64,000 nucleotides of DNA from Paractinoplanes polyasparticus (GTDB lineage Bacteria; Actinomycetota; Actinomycetes; Mycobacteriales; Micromonosporaceae): positions 22,596 through 86,595 of the forward strand of contig NZ_JAHWFK010000062.1 in the NCBI RefSeq assembly GCF_019710575.1, given 5' to 3'. Both the position numbers and the translations under genes were made by a program. The notes beneath the pieces were generated by a model, which was not told the origin of the DNA, searched no databases, and was given only the letters and a program-made list of their open reading frames with translations. Positions 51,776-60,586 of this stretch are shown piece after piece; positions within the stretch are counted from its first letter, which is position 1; every line of letters starts with the position of its first letter.

Positions 51776-52631
51776 ATCGCGACAGGATGGGCGCCGACCA
51801 GTTCGCCGACAGGGACCGGGGCAGCAGGACGGCCTCATCGATCTCGAATTCCACCGCGCGCGAGGGAGACCAGCTCACTTCAGCCCGGCCGGTGAGGTGG
51901 AGCGTGGCGCCGGTGGCCCAGTCGACGAACAGCAGCGCCGAGCTCGGGTTCTCGATGATGTTTCCGAGGGTCATCAGCATGCTGTTGCCCGCGTAGTCGG
52001 GCCAGCGCAGCCTGGTCGGCGACAGCACCTCCACGAAGCCGGGGTTACCGCCCCGGTGCGAGACGTCGGGGTCGCCTGTCTCGGACGCGGAGGCGACGAA
52101 GAAGGTGTCGGCCCGGTTGACGAACCGGCTCATGTCGTCGGTCAGCGCGGACACGCTCGTCGCGGCGACCGGCTCCGACCGCGGCCCGTCCAGGCTGATG
52201 ACCGATCGCTTCTGGATGTACTTCGGACAGTTGGGAAAGCTCTGCTCGATGTCGAGCCGTAGCCCGGACGGCAGCGGCGTCGACGTGCCGTTCATCCGCA
52301 ACCGGATCCGCGTCTGGAGGTCGATGGCCAGCAGGCCCAGCCGGCCCGCGCGGCGGGTCATCGGCTCGACCGGGTCGGCCGGCGCCAGCCGGGCCAGCAC
52401 CTGCACCGACTCGTCGTCGGGAGCGCTGACGAAGCCTGGCGGGCCGGCGAACAGCGAGGCCCAGAGCCGGCCGTCGTCGGCCTGAGCCCCGACGACCAGC
52501 ATGTTCTGGTGGGACAGGAAGTCGTCGGCGCCCTCCGGCAGCAGCGGCTGCACCATGCGTGAGACGGCCGATGCCCGCGTGGTGAAGCCGGCTCGGGCCT
52601 GAGCCTCCAGCTCACCCCAGTGGAAAACCAT
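51747..52631 (-). CDS. pyridoxamine 5'-phosphate oxidase-family flavin-binding protein
   Basis: The 294-residue protein from MVFHWGELEAQARAGFTTRA carries a split-barrel PNPOx-like domain in its second half: DDMSRFVNRADTFFVASASE, VSHRGGNPGFVEVLSPTRLR, and WPDYAGNSMLMTLGNIIENP followed by SSALLFVDWATGATLHLTGR. The first half (FLSHQNMLVVGAQADDGRLW, ASLFAGPPGFVSA) repeats a related fold. Such proteins use FMN or F420 in redox chemistry. A perfect 18-base palindrome 44 bases upstream points to control by the neighbouring TetR gene. Confidence 0.85.
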   Translation of the reverse strand: MVFHWGELEAQARAGFTTRASAVSRMVQPLLPEGADDFLSHQNMLVVGAQADDGRLWASLFAGPPGFVSAPDDESVQVLARLAPADPVEPMTRRAGRLGLLAIDLQTRIRLRMNGTSTPLPSGLRLDIEQSFPNCPKYIQKRSVISLDGPRSEPVAATSVSALTDDMSRFVNRADTFFVASASETGDPDVSHRGGNPGFVEVLSPTRLRWPDYAGNSMLMTLGNIIENPSSALLFVDWATGATLHLTGRAEVSWSPSRAVEFEIDEAVLLPRSLSANWSAPILSRFNPPVPAAG

Positions 52632-52674
52632 GGTGTTCCATCCGTCCCTCAGTGAGTCAGGTGCGTCGTCAACA

Positions 52675-52692
52675 TTACCAAACGTTTGGTAA
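52675..52692. promoter_or_regulatory. perfect palindromic operator TTACCAAACGTTTGGTAA
   Basis: This 18-base perfect palindrome lies upstream of the PPOX gene (start 52631, minus strand). It shares the TTACC...ACGTT...GGTAA frame with the site at 51173-51190 before the TetR gene, so one repressor probably reads both. Confidence 0.82.
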
Positions 52693-52734
52693 AGAATCGC
52701 CCGACGTGTTCCGGATGACACAGGGTGGGAGCGG

Positions 52735-53340
52735 TCAGCGGACCATCAACGGCAGGACGATGCGGACCTGAGCAGCCAGGCCGTCGAGGACCGTTTCACC
52801 GGCGGCGGTGTAGGCGAGCAGCGCCTGCTGAAAAAGACCGTCGAGCATGGCGTACGCGGTGGAGGCGGGCACCGAGGGCGGGGCGCCGGTCAACGTGGCG
52901 TAGCGGTCGACCACCCGCCAGATCATCGCCTCCAGGGTGGCGTCGATCTCGGTGATGGCGTCGCGGAGCGGTTCCTCGAACATGCTCTGGGTTCGCAGGT
53001 CGTACCAGAGCCGGTGCATCGGCGCCTCGGCGCGGATCGTCTGCGCCAGCTTCTCGGCGAAGGCCTCGATCAGTTCATCCGGGGACGTCGAGTCGCGCAC
53101 GACGGCGTCGTACCGGGTGACGCAGCGCGCCTTGTAGTAGCGGACGCTGTAGATCACCAGCTCGAGCTTGTCCTGGAAGTAGTAGTGCACAACGCCGTGG
53201 CTGAACGGCGAGTTGCCGGCAATCTCGCGCAGGCTGGCGCGGGCGTACCCCAGCTCACCGAGCGTCAGCAGCGCCGACTCGGCCAACTCGTCGCGGCGGC
53301 GGTCGAACTTGTCGATCGGCCGGCTCTTCACAGGGGTCAC
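52735..53340 (-). CDS. TetR-family repressor divergent from the SDR operon
   Basis: The 201-residue protein from the GTG at 53340 has the HTH RRRDELAESALLTLGELGYA, RASLREIAGNSPFSHGVVHY, YFQDKLELVIYSVRYYKARC. The ligand domain includes FAEKLAQTIRAEAPMHRLWY and AMLDGLFQQALLAYTAAGET. An upstream in-frame start at 53385 would place the N terminus across the palindrome at 53378. It is divergent from the SDR-DUF5938-ligase operon and is its likely repressor. Confidence 0.9.
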   Translation of the reverse strand: MTPVKSRPIDKFDRRRDELAESALLTLGELGYARASLREIAGNSPFSHGVVHYYFQDKLELVIYSVRYYKARCVTRYDAVVRDSTSPDELIEAFAEKLAQTIRAEAPMHRLWYDLRTQSMFEEPLRDAITEIDATLEAMIWRVVDRYATLTGAPPSVPASTAYAMLDGLFQQALLAYTAAGETVLDGLAAQVRIVLPLMVR

Positions 53341-53377
53341 CTGGCCATCGTACGGCTTGACAGGCGTCCAAACTTTT

Positions 53378-53393
53378 CTTGACAAGTGTCAAG
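53378..53393. promoter_or_regulatory. operator CTTGACA-AG-TGTCAAG between TetR and SDR genes
   Basis: A 16-base palindrome with 7-base arms sits in the divergent promoter region, 38 bases from the TetR start and 52 from the SDR start. TTGACA inside it could double as a -35 element, so binding would block RNA polymerase. Confidence 0.75.
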
Positions 53394-53444
53394 ATCAGGC
53401 ATGTGATGTGGGTCTCAAGTCTTTCGACCCCCCGGGAGCCTTAC

Positions 53445-54227
53445 ATGGCACAGATCGATCTCACCGGCCGGCGGGCGCTGGTCACCGGCGGCGCCCAAGG
53501 TCTGGGTGAAGGCATGGCCCGCGCGATGGCGGCCGCCGGCGCCTCCGTCGTCGTGGCCGACCTGCAGGACGACCTCGGTCCCAAGGTGGCCGAGTCGCTC
53601 GGCAACTCCAGCGGCTTCGTCCACCTCGACGTCACCGACGACGACAGCTGGGCAGCCGCGGTCGAGCAGGCGATCGGGATCATGGGTGGGCTCGACATCG
53701 TGGTCAACAACGCCGGCGTCGAAATCACCAGCCTGATCGTCGACCTCGACCCGGCCGCCGTCCGCAAGCAGCTCGACGTCAACCTGCTCGGCACCGCCCT
53801 CGGCATCAAGCACGCGTTCCGTGCGATGCGCGCTCAGAAGAGCGGTGTCGTGATCAACGTGGCCTCGGTCGCCGCGACCATCGCCTTCCCCGGCATCTCG
53901 GTCTACTCCGCCACGAAGTCGGGCGTCGACCGGCTCACCCGGGTCGCCGCCATGGAATCGGGCAAGCTCGGTTACGGCGTACGGGTCAATTGCGTCTACC
54001 CCGGGCTGGTGCCCACCGCGATGGGCGCCGGGCTCGCCAACGACGTGGCCGAGCTCGGGCTGTTCCCCTCGCCCGAGGCGGCCGTGGGCGCGGTGATCGA
54101 ACTGACCCCGTCCGGCCGGCTGGGCGAGGTCACCGACATGGCCGACGCCGTGGTCTTCCTGGCCTCCGACGCAGCCCGGTTCATCAACGGCGCAGGTCTG
54201 CCCGTCGACGGCGGAATGGGGATGTGA
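53445..54227 (+). CDS. short-chain dehydrogenase/reductase
   Basis: The 260-residue classical SDR has TGGAQGLGEG (cofactor loop), HLDVTDDDSW, VNNAGVEITSLIVDLD, the catalytic Ser in VINVASVAATIAFPGISVY with YSATK (Tyr-x-x-x-Lys), and a late NCVYPGLVPTAMGAG. Cofactor preference from VVADLQDD (Asp) suggests NAD. It heads an operon with the DUF5938 and acyl-CoA ligase genes, spaced by one and three bases. It probably oxidises a hydroxyl of a lipid or steroid-like substrate (inference). Confidence 0.93.
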   Translation: MAQIDLTGRRALVTGGAQGLGEGMARAMAAAGASVVVADLQDDLGPKVAESLGNSSGFVHLDVTDDDSWAAAVEQAIGIMGGLDIVVNNAGVEITSLIVDLDPAAVRKQLDVNLLGTALGIKHAFRAMRAQKSGVVINVASVAATIAFPGISVYSATKSGVDRLTRVAAMESGKLGYGVRVNCVYPGLVPTAMGAGLANDVAELGLFPSPEAAVGAVIELTPSGRLGEVTDMADAVVFLASDAARFINGAGLPVDGGMGM

Positions 54228-54228
54228 C

Positions 54229-55356
54229 ATGGCCACCAAGCCCGTCGTCGTCTACGGCGCTTCCGGCTACACCGGCCGGCTGATCTGCGAATACCTGCGC
54301 GAGTACAACGTCCCGTTCGTCGCCGCCGGCCGCGACGCGGCCAAGCTCAAGCAGTCGATGCAGGAGAACGTGGCCGGCATCGAGACCGCCGACTACGAGA
54401 TCGCCGAGGTCGGCCACGACCGGAAGGAGCTGACCGACCTGTTCGCCGGCGCCTCCGTCGTGTGCAACACGGTCGGGCCGTTCAGCGTCTACGGACCCGA
54501 GGTCGTCGAGGCCTGCCTGGCCGCGGGCACGCACTACCTCGACACCACCGGCGAGCAGGACTGGATGATCACCTGCGACGAGAGGTACGGCGCCGACTTC
54601 GCCGCGGCCGGCCTGCTCCTCGCGCCCGGCATCGCGCAGATGTACACGACCGGCGAGATCGCGGCCGAGCTGTGCCTCGAGAAGCCGGGACTGGACACTC
54701 TGGACATCGCGGTGTTCTGGGGCGGCAGCCCGACGATCGCGTCGACGCTGACGATCCTGGTCAACGCGGCCACCTCGGGCGCCTTCCGGCTCGAGCAGAA
54801 CAGGTACGAGGCCTGGGACCCGGAAGCCGGTCTCTATCAGCTGGTGCTGCCCGGCCAGCACGAACTCGCGCTGGCGCTGCCGTGGGGCGGCACCTCGCAT
54901 CCGGTGTGGTACCGCCGGGATCCGCGCGTGGCCAACGTCAAGGTGCTCGGTGGCGTGTTCAACCGGGCGCTGATGAACGGCGTACCGCAGATCGTCGCGT
55001 CCGCCGTCGAGGCGACCAAGGACATGAACCCGGACGATCGGTACGCGGCCCTCACCGCCACCGCGGCCCAGGTGATGAACCAGATGCCGCCGCGGGAGAA
55101 CCCACGGCTGAACAAGTCGGTCGATTCGGTGCACGCCTCCGGACCGCTGGGCCGGGCGCACTGCGTGATCTACGGCAACTCCAACTACAAGCAGACCGGT
55201 CTGATGCAGGCGTACGCCGCCTATCACCTGCTGCAACAGCCGCCGCGACGGGTCGGCTTCGCGTCCGGCTGCCAAGCCTTCGGGCATCGCGAGCTGCTCG
55301 GCGTGCTCGAAAGCTTCGGCCTGGTGCGCGAGCCGACCGTCACGGTCGAGCGCTGA
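54229..55356 (+). CDS. saccharopine dehydrogenase-like (DUF5938) oxidoreductase
   Basis: The 375-residue protein starts KPVVVYGASGYTGRLICEYL, a Rossmann loop G-A-S-G-x-T-G. It continues with VPFVAAGRDAAKLKQSMQEN, SVVCNTVGPFSVYGPEVVEA and CLAAGTHYLDTTGEQDWM, typical of saccharopine dehydrogenase-like trans-acting reductases. VFWGGSPTIASTLTILVNAA and the C-terminal segment fit DUF5938. It starts one base after the SDR stop and is followed by the ligase. The substrate is unknown. Confidence 0.85.
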   Translation: MATKPVVVYGASGYTGRLICEYLREYNVPFVAAGRDAAKLKQSMQENVAGIETADYEIAEVGHDRKELTDLFAGASVVCNTVGPFSVYGPEVVEACLAAGTHYLDTTGEQDWMITCDERYGADFAAAGLLLAPGIAQMYTTGEIAAELCLEKPGLDTLDIAVFWGGSPTIASTLTILVNAATSGAFRLEQNRYEAWDPEAGLYQLVLPGQHELALALPWGGTSHPVWYRRDPRVANVKVLGGVFNRALMNGVPQIVASAVEATKDMNPDDRYAALTATAAQVMNQMPPRENPRLNKSVDSVHASGPLGRAHCVIYGNSNYKQTGLMQAYAAYHLLQQPPRRVGFASGCQAFGHRELLGVLESFGLVREPTVTVER

Positions 55357-55359
55357 GCG

Positions 55360-56874
55360 ATGCGGCTCGTCGACTACCTGGACAAGGGTGCTTCCCTCGA
55401 CCCGGACGCGCCGTGTCTGACCACGGAGGGGGAGACCCGAACGTACGGGGAGGTGCGGAAGCTCAGCTTCCGCATCGCCGCCGCGCTGGTTGCCCGCGGG
55501 GTCGTTCCCGGCGAGCGGGTGGCGGTGCTCTCCGGGAACGACCCGACCGCCTTCACCTGCGTCTTCGGGATCAGCCGGGCCGGCGCGGTGTGGTGCCCGA
55601 TCAACCCGCGCAACGAGGCGTACGAGAACCGTGAGCTCCTGGACCTGTTCGGCGTCACCACGCTGATCTACCAGGAGGCGTTCGCGCCGCTGGTGGCCAA
55701 AATCCGCGACGGGCTGCCGTCGTTGCGGACCCTGGTCTGCCTCGAAACGGACTGGGACGATTTCCTGTCCGGCGCGGAGGCCGACGTCGATCGCGCACCG
55801 GCCGACGATCTGGCCATGATCGTCGGCACCGGTGGGACCACCGGGCGGCCCAAGGGCGTCGAGCTGACCGGGGCCAACCTCGAGGCGATGACCGCGATCA
55901 CGCTGATGAGCTATCCGTGGCCGGATCGGCCGGTGTATCTCGCGCTGGCTCCGCTCACCCACGCCGCCGGGGTGCTGTGCTTCCCCGTGCTCACCAGGGG
56001 CGGCGAGATCGTCATCATGCGCAAGCCCGATGTGGCCGCGTTCATCGCGCTCATCGAGCAGCACCGGGTGACACACACCTTCCTGCCGCCGACGCTGATC
56101 TACATGGTGCTGGCCCACCCCACGCTGGACGAGGCCGACCTGTCGTCCCTGCGGTGCTTCTGGTACGGCGCGGCGCCGATGTCCGCGACCCGCCTGGAGG
56201 AGGCGTTACGGCGGCTGGGCCCGGTGATGGCGCAGCTGTTCGGGCAGACCGAGGCGCCGATGATGATCTCGACCATGGCCCCGGCCGACCACTACCTGCC
56301 CGGCGGCCGCATCGCCCAGTCGCGGCTCTCGTCCGCGGGCCGCCCGTCACCGCTGGTCACCGTGGCCATCATGGCGCCCGGGGGCGAGCTGCTGCCGCGC
56401 GGCGGCACCGGAGAGATCGTGGTGCGGGGCTCGCTGGTGATGCGCGGGTACCACCGCGACCCGGCGGCCACCGCGGCCGCCTCGGCGCACGGCTGGCACC
56501 ACACCGGGGACATCGGCTACCTCGACGACGACAACTATCTCTACATCGTGGACCGCGCCAAGGACATGGTGATCACCGGAGGCTTCAACGTGTATTCGAC
56601 CGAGGTCGAGCAGGCCCTGATGCAACACCCGGCGGTTCAGGACTGCGCGGTGATCGGACTGCCCGACGACAAATGGGGCGAACGCGTGACGGCGGTCATC
56701 CAGCTACGCGCCGGTGCCACGGTCGACAAGACCGAGATGGCCGAGTTCGTCAAGGAGCGCATCGGCAGCGTGAAGACCCCGAAGCAGATCGAGATCTGGG
56801 ACGACCTGCCCCGGTCGAAGGTCGGCAAGATCTTGAAGGCCGACCTGCGGTCCCGCCTGACCCCCGGGCCGTAG
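55360..56874 (+). CDS. AMP-dependent acyl-CoA synthetase/ligase
   Basis: The 504-residue ANL-family ligase has the P-loop IVGTGGTTGRPKGVELTGAN, the A5-like QLFGQTEAPMM, A7 YHRDPAATAAASAHGWHHTG with DIGYLDDDNYLYIVDRAKDM, and GGFNVYSTEVEQAL. The catalytic Lys is in LPRSKVGKILKADLR near the end. It activates a carboxylic acid as acyl-AMP and then a CoA thioester. As the last gene of the SDR operon it probably feeds a degradation or side-chain activation route controlled by the divergent TetR repressor. Confidence 0.93.
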   Translation: MRLVDYLDKGASLDPDAPCLTTEGETRTYGEVRKLSFRIAAALVARGVVPGERVAVLSGNDPTAFTCVFGISRAGAVWCPINPRNEAYENRELLDLFGVTTLIYQEAFAPLVAKIRDGLPSLRTLVCLETDWDDFLSGAEADVDRAPADDLAMIVGTGGTTGRPKGVELTGANLEAMTAITLMSYPWPDRPVYLALAPLTHAAGVLCFPVLTRGGEIVIMRKPDVAAFIALIEQHRVTHTFLPPTLIYMVLAHPTLDEADLSSLRCFWYGAAPMSATRLEEALRRLGPVMAQLFGQTEAPMMISTMAPADHYLPGGRIAQSRLSSAGRPSPLVTVAIMAPGGELLPRGGTGEIVVRGSLVMRGYHRDPAATAAASAHGWHHTGDIGYLDDDNYLYIVDRAKDMVITGGFNVYSTEVEQALMQHPAVQDCAVIGLPDDKWGERVTAVIQLRAGATVDKTEMAEFVKERIGSVKTPKQIEIWDDLPRSKVGKILKADLRSRLTPGP

Positions 56875-56954
56875 CCTCGGATCGGCAATCCGTGGTTGGA
56901 CCCCCGTGCTGCTTGATAGAACGAAGTGGCAAGGCCGACCCGGGAGGAACAGCC

Positions 56955-57788
56955 ATGATCGATCGAGCCGGGCTCGCCGAGTTTCTGCGCCGCCGTCGTG
57001 AGTCGCTCCAGCCCGAGGACGTCGGCCTTCCGCGCGGGCAACGTCGCCGCACAGCCGGCCTGCGGCGCGAAGAGGTGGCCGCGATCTGTCACATCTCGAC
57101 CGACTACTACAGCCGGCTCGAACGGGAACGCGGTCCCCACCCGTCGGAGCAGATGATCGCCTCGCTGGCCCAGGGCCTGCACCTCTCGCGTGACGAGCGC
57201 GACCACCTGTTCGGCCTGGCCGGGCACCGCCCGCCGGCCCGGGGCGCGGCCGGGGAACACATCAACCCGGGTTTGCTGCGCATCTTCGACCGGCTGACCG
57301 ACACCCCGGCCGAGATCGTCACCGAGCTCGGCGAGACGCTGCGGCAGACCCCGCTCGGCGTGGCCCTCACCGGTGACCTCACCCGTTTCACCGGCCCGGC
57401 CCGCAGCATCGGCTATCGGTGGTTCACCGACCCGGCCACGCGTGCCCTCTACCACCCCGGCGACCATGCGCTGCACTCTCGCGTCTTCGCCTCGGGCCTG
57501 CGCAAGATAGCCACGCTTCGCGGCCCGGATTCCTGGGCCGCCCACCTCAAGCAGCTGCTGCTCGACAGCAACGAAGAGTTCCGGTCGGTCTGGAACGAGC
57601 ACGAGGTAGGCGTCAATTACCAGGACGTGAAGCGATTCGTGCACCCCGAGCTGGGTGATCTCGAACTGAGCTGCCAGGCGCTGGTCGACCCCGACCAGGG
57701 GCACCTGCTTCTCGTCTACACGGCCGTGCCGGGCAGCGAGAGCTACGAGAAGCTTCAGCTGCTCAGCGTCATCGCGGCCCCCTCGTAG
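56955..57788 (+). CDS. XRE-family regulator with MmyB-like ligand domain
   Basis: The 277-residue protein has the HTH region LAEFLRRRRESLQPEDVGLP, RRRTAGLRREEVAAICHIST, DYYSRLERERGPHPSEQMIA. The MmyB-type C-terminal sensor follows (LLRIFDRLTDTPAEIVTELG, RSIGYRWFTDPATRALYHPG, FVHPELGDLELSCQALVDPD, LLLVYTAVPGSESYEKL). GGGAGGAA precedes the ATG. Such regulators usually control an adjacent dehydrogenase gene, so the upstream operon or an unlinked target is possible. Confidence 0.93.
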   Translation: MIDRAGLAEFLRRRRESLQPEDVGLPRGQRRRTAGLRREEVAAICHISTDYYSRLERERGPHPSEQMIASLAQGLHLSRDERDHLFGLAGHRPPARGAAGEHINPGLLRIFDRLTDTPAEIVTELGETLRQTPLGVALTGDLTRFTGPARSIGYRWFTDPATRALYHPGDHALHSRVFASGLRKIATLRGPDSWAAHLKQLLLDSNEEFRSVWNEHEVGVNYQDVKRFVHPELGDLELSCQALVDPDQGHLLLVYTAVPGSESYEKLQLLSVIAAPS

Positions 57789-57853
57789 TCGCTCGCGAGC
57801 AGACCGTCGCTGTCGTTCCGCCTGAGTTTCTCAGCCGTCGATATGGTCTAGCG

Positions 57854-58834
57854 GTGGATGCGATAGCGCTCGACGAACTTGACCGTCAGCTCGCCCACGC
57901 TCTGCAAGTCGACGGACGGGCTCCGTTCAGCCGCATCGCGGCGGTGCTGGGCACGTCCGACCGCACCATTGCCCGGCGGTACGGGCGCCTGCGCCAGTCG
58001 GGCGCTCTGCGCGTGGTCGGGTTGCCCCACGCGGCCGCGCTCGGTCACGTCGACTGGCTGGTGCGGATGCGGTGCACGCCCGATGTGGCCGTGCCGGTCG
58101 GCACCGCACTGGCACGGCGTGCGGACACGTCGTGGGTGACCATCCTGTCCGGGGGCACGGAGATCAGCTGCATCACCCGGACGACGACGCAGGCCGCCGA
58201 GGGCGATCTCCTGCTGCAGAAGTTGCCCCGGAGCCCGCGGGTCACGGCCGTGACCGCCCACTGCATCCTGCGGCTCGTGGCCGGCACGAAGGGCTGGCCC
58301 GGTCGCACCGGGGCCCTGTCACCCGATCAAATTCATGCGCTGAGCCCCGAACTTACCTCGGAGCACCCGGTGCCGCGGGGACCCGTCATCCTGACCGCGG
58401 CCGACAACAGCCTGCTGACCGCGCTCGCCGCCGACGGACGGGCAGGTTATCCGGCGCTGGCCGCGGCTACGGGATGGTCGGAGACCACCGTCCGGCGCCG
58501 CCTGGAGGGGCTGCGCCGGAGCAACGTCATGTATTTCAACGTGGAGATCGAGCCCGCCCTGTTCGGCTACCGGGCCGAGGCGAGCCTCTGGCTCACGGTG
58601 ACCCCGGCTTCCCTGACCACGGTCGCAAAGGCGATGGCCAGTCAGCCGCAGGTCGGCTACGCCGCGGCTGTCACCGGTTCGGCGAACGTGGCGGCGTCGG
58701 TGATCTGCCGGGACCTCAGCGATTTGTACGACTATCTCGCGGACGACATCGGCGCGCTGCCCGGCGTGGTCCGCGCCGAGACCGCTCCTGTCGTCCGGCG
58801 GGTGAAGGGCGCCGGCACGGTGCTGGCGGGATGA
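57854..58834 (+). CDS. Lrp/AsnC-family regulator, two-HTH form
   Basis: The 326-residue protein (GTG start) has two AsnC-type HTH units. The first is LDELDRQLAHALQVDGRAPF, SRIAAVLGTSDRTIARRYGR. The second, near residue 185, is DNSLLTALAADGRAGYPALA, AATGWSETTVRRRLEGLRRS. Each is followed by a RAM-like segment, the second being ASLWLTVTPASLTTVAKAMA. Duplicated Lrp proteins of this length are common in actinomycetes. Effector and targets are unknown. Confidence 0.9.
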   Translation: MDAIALDELDRQLAHALQVDGRAPFSRIAAVLGTSDRTIARRYGRLRQSGALRVVGLPHAAALGHVDWLVRMRCTPDVAVPVGTALARRADTSWVTILSGGTEISCITRTTTQAAEGDLLLQKLPRSPRVTAVTAHCILRLVAGTKGWPGRTGALSPDQIHALSPELTSEHPVPRGPVILTAADNSLLTALAADGRAGYPALAAATGWSETTVRRRLEGLRRSNVMYFNVEIEPALFGYRAEASLWLTVTPASLTTVAKAMASQPQVGYAAAVTGSANVAASVICRDLSDLYDYLADDIGALPGVVRAETAPVVRRVKGAGTVLAG

Positions 58835-58978
58835 GCCGGCGCTGACGGAATCCGGCGGATCCATCGCGTCTGCCGTCGCTTCACGAGCAGATCCTGCAGC
58901 ATCAGGACGTCACGACGCGTCCAGGGCAGTGTGGCGTCGGTGCCGACTTTCGGCTCCCGACCTCCCTTAAGGATCACC

Positions 58979-59458
58979 ATGTTCGAAGGCCTTCTGCTGC
59001 TGTTCGTTCCGTGGCTGGCGTTCCGGGCGGCGGGCGCGCTGGGCGTCACGCGATTCGCCGGCTGGCAGTCCAGCGCGGCTCACGCGCTTGCCGTCATGCT
59101 CGTTTTCACCGGCGTGGCACACTTCGCCCCGGACAGCCTGACCGTCATGCCCAGCCACGACGACCTCACCGCCATGGTCCCGCCGTTCGTGCCGGCTCCG
59201 GATCTGACGGTATACACGACCGGCGTGCTGGAATTGCTCGGTGCGGCCGGTCTTGTCCTGCGGGCCACCCGGCGGCTCGCCGGGCAGTGCCTGGCTCTGC
59301 TGTTCGTCTGCCTCATCCCGGCGAACATCTACGCCGCTGCCGCCGACATCCCGCTCAACGGCGATCCCGCCACACCGTTGTGGTTCCGCATCCCCGAACA
59401 GATCATCTACATCGCCGTCGCGCTGTGGGCCGCACGCGACACCGACGATCCGGGGTGA
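58979..59458 (+). CDS. DoxX-like membrane protein
   Basis: The 159-residue protein has four membrane helices (LLLLFVPWLAFRAAGAL, AHALAVMLVFTGVAHFA, TGVLELLGAAGLVLRA, CLALLFVCLIPANIYAA). Its GVAHF and ELLGAAGL motifs are typical of DoxX-like proteins. AAGGA precedes the ATG at 58979. The role is unknown; relatives act with thiol redox proteins. It is a single gene followed by convergent glycosyltransferases. Confidence 0.82.
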   Translation: MFEGLLLLFVPWLAFRAAGALGVTRFAGWQSSAAHALAVMLVFTGVAHFAPDSLTVMPSHDDLTAMVPPFVPAPDLTVYTTGVLELLGAAGLVLRATRRLAGQCLALLFVCLIPANIYAAAADIPLNGDPATPLWFRIPEQIIYIAVALWAARDTDDPG

Positions 59459-59464
59459 AGCCGG

Positions 59465-60586
59465 TCAGGCCACCGCTCGATGCAGTGCGTCGTGGGCCTC
59501 GAGGAAGCCCGTCACCGAGCGCGCCCATGGAAAGAGTTCGGCCTGCGCGCGGGCCGCGGACCGACGGACGGGTTCCGGGCGGGAGAGCAGCGCCCGCACC
59601 GCCTCGGCATAGGCCGGACCCTCGCCCGGGACGGCCGCGCCGGCCTCGCCGATCACCTCGGGCAGGGCGCTCTCGGCGCTCACCACGACGGGGGTGCCGC
59701 TGGCCATGGTCTCGAGGGCGGCCAGGCCGAAGGTCTCGATCGGGCCGGGTGCGATCGCCACGTCCACACTGGCCAGTAGCGCCGCCAGTTTCTGCCGGTC
59801 GGCGACGTGCCCGAGGAAGCGGACGGGCAGACCGCGGTCGGCCGCCTCGGACTGAAGGGCGATGCGCAGGGGGCCGTCGCCCGCTACGACCAGCACCGCG
59901 GGCACACCGGACCTGCGCAGGCCGGCCAGCGCCTCGAGTGAGCGGCGAGGCTTCTTCTCGGGGGCGAGCCGGCCGCAGTGCAGCAGCAGCACGTCGTCGG
60001 GCGCCGACCACATCGTGCGCATCCGCGGATCCTGGTTGGCCGGGGTGAAACGGTCGAGGTCCACGCCCAGGGGCACCTGCGTGAGATTGCGTACGCCGAG
60101 TCGCGCGAACTCGGACGCCGCCCACCCGGTCGTGCAGAGGACCTGGTCGTGTTCCGCCGCCGTCCGCGCATTGAGGAGGTCGCCGACGCGGCGGCTGGGA
60201 CCGGGACCGAACAGGCGCAGCAGGCCGTCGAGGCTCTCGTGCGACACCATCATCGACGGGATTCCCCGGCCCCGGGCCCAGCGACCCAGCCAGCGCAGCG
60301 TCGCGCGATCGGAGATCTCGAGGCGGTCGGGCCGCAACGACTGCAGGGTGGCGCTCAGCCGGGCGCGGTCGAGCAGCACCCGGTAGCCACCCATGCGGGG
60401 AACCAGCGGCCCGGGCAGGGTGATCACCCGGCCCTGGTCGGTCTGTTCGTCGGACTCGGTGGCGCCCGGGACCACCAGCACGGGGTCGTGCCCGGCGGCC
60501 AGATAGCCGGCGCCCAGGTGGCGGAGCGCGGTGCGCAGACCCCCGGACCGGGGAGTCACGAAATTCGCCACCCGGACAATTCTCAC
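59465..60586 (-). CDS. GT4-family glycosyltransferase
   Basis: The 373-residue protein is a GT-B fold glycosyltransferase. The N-terminal domain is RIVRVANFVTPRSGGLRTAL with GLRTALRHLGAGYLAAGHDP. The C-terminal domain holds VLLLHCGRLAPEKKPRRSLE, VLVVAGDGPL, VRFLGHVADRQKLAALLASV and the E-x7-E motif APGPIETFGLAALETMASGT. It probably transfers a nucleotide-activated sugar to a lipid or glycan at the inner membrane face. It is coupled to the upstream glycosyltransferase by ATGA. Confidence 0.92.
   Translation of the reverse strand: MRIVRVANFVTPRSGGLRTALRHLGAGYLAAGHDPVLVVPGATESDEQTDQGRVITLPGPLVPRMGGYRVLLDRARLSATLQSLRPDRLEISDRATLRWLGRWARGRGIPSMMVSHESLDGLLRLFGPGPSRRVGDLLNARTAAEHDQVLCTTGWAASEFARLGVRNLTQVPLGVDLDRFTPANQDPRMRTMWSAPDDVLLLHCGRLAPEKKPRRSLEALAGLRRSGVPAVLVVAGDGPLRIALQSEAADRGLPVRFLGHVADRQKLAALLASVDVAIAPGPIETFGLAALETMASGTPVVVSAESALPEVIGEAGAAVPGEGPAYAEAVRALLSRPEPVRRSAARAQAELFPWARSVTGFLEAHDALHRAVA

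Noticed and set aside
54184..56118. A 644-residue minus-strand frame opposite the DUF5938 and ligase genes
   Set aside because: It is typical antisense open reading in high-GC DNA, rich in Arg, Gly and His, with no domain; the plus-strand genes are certain.
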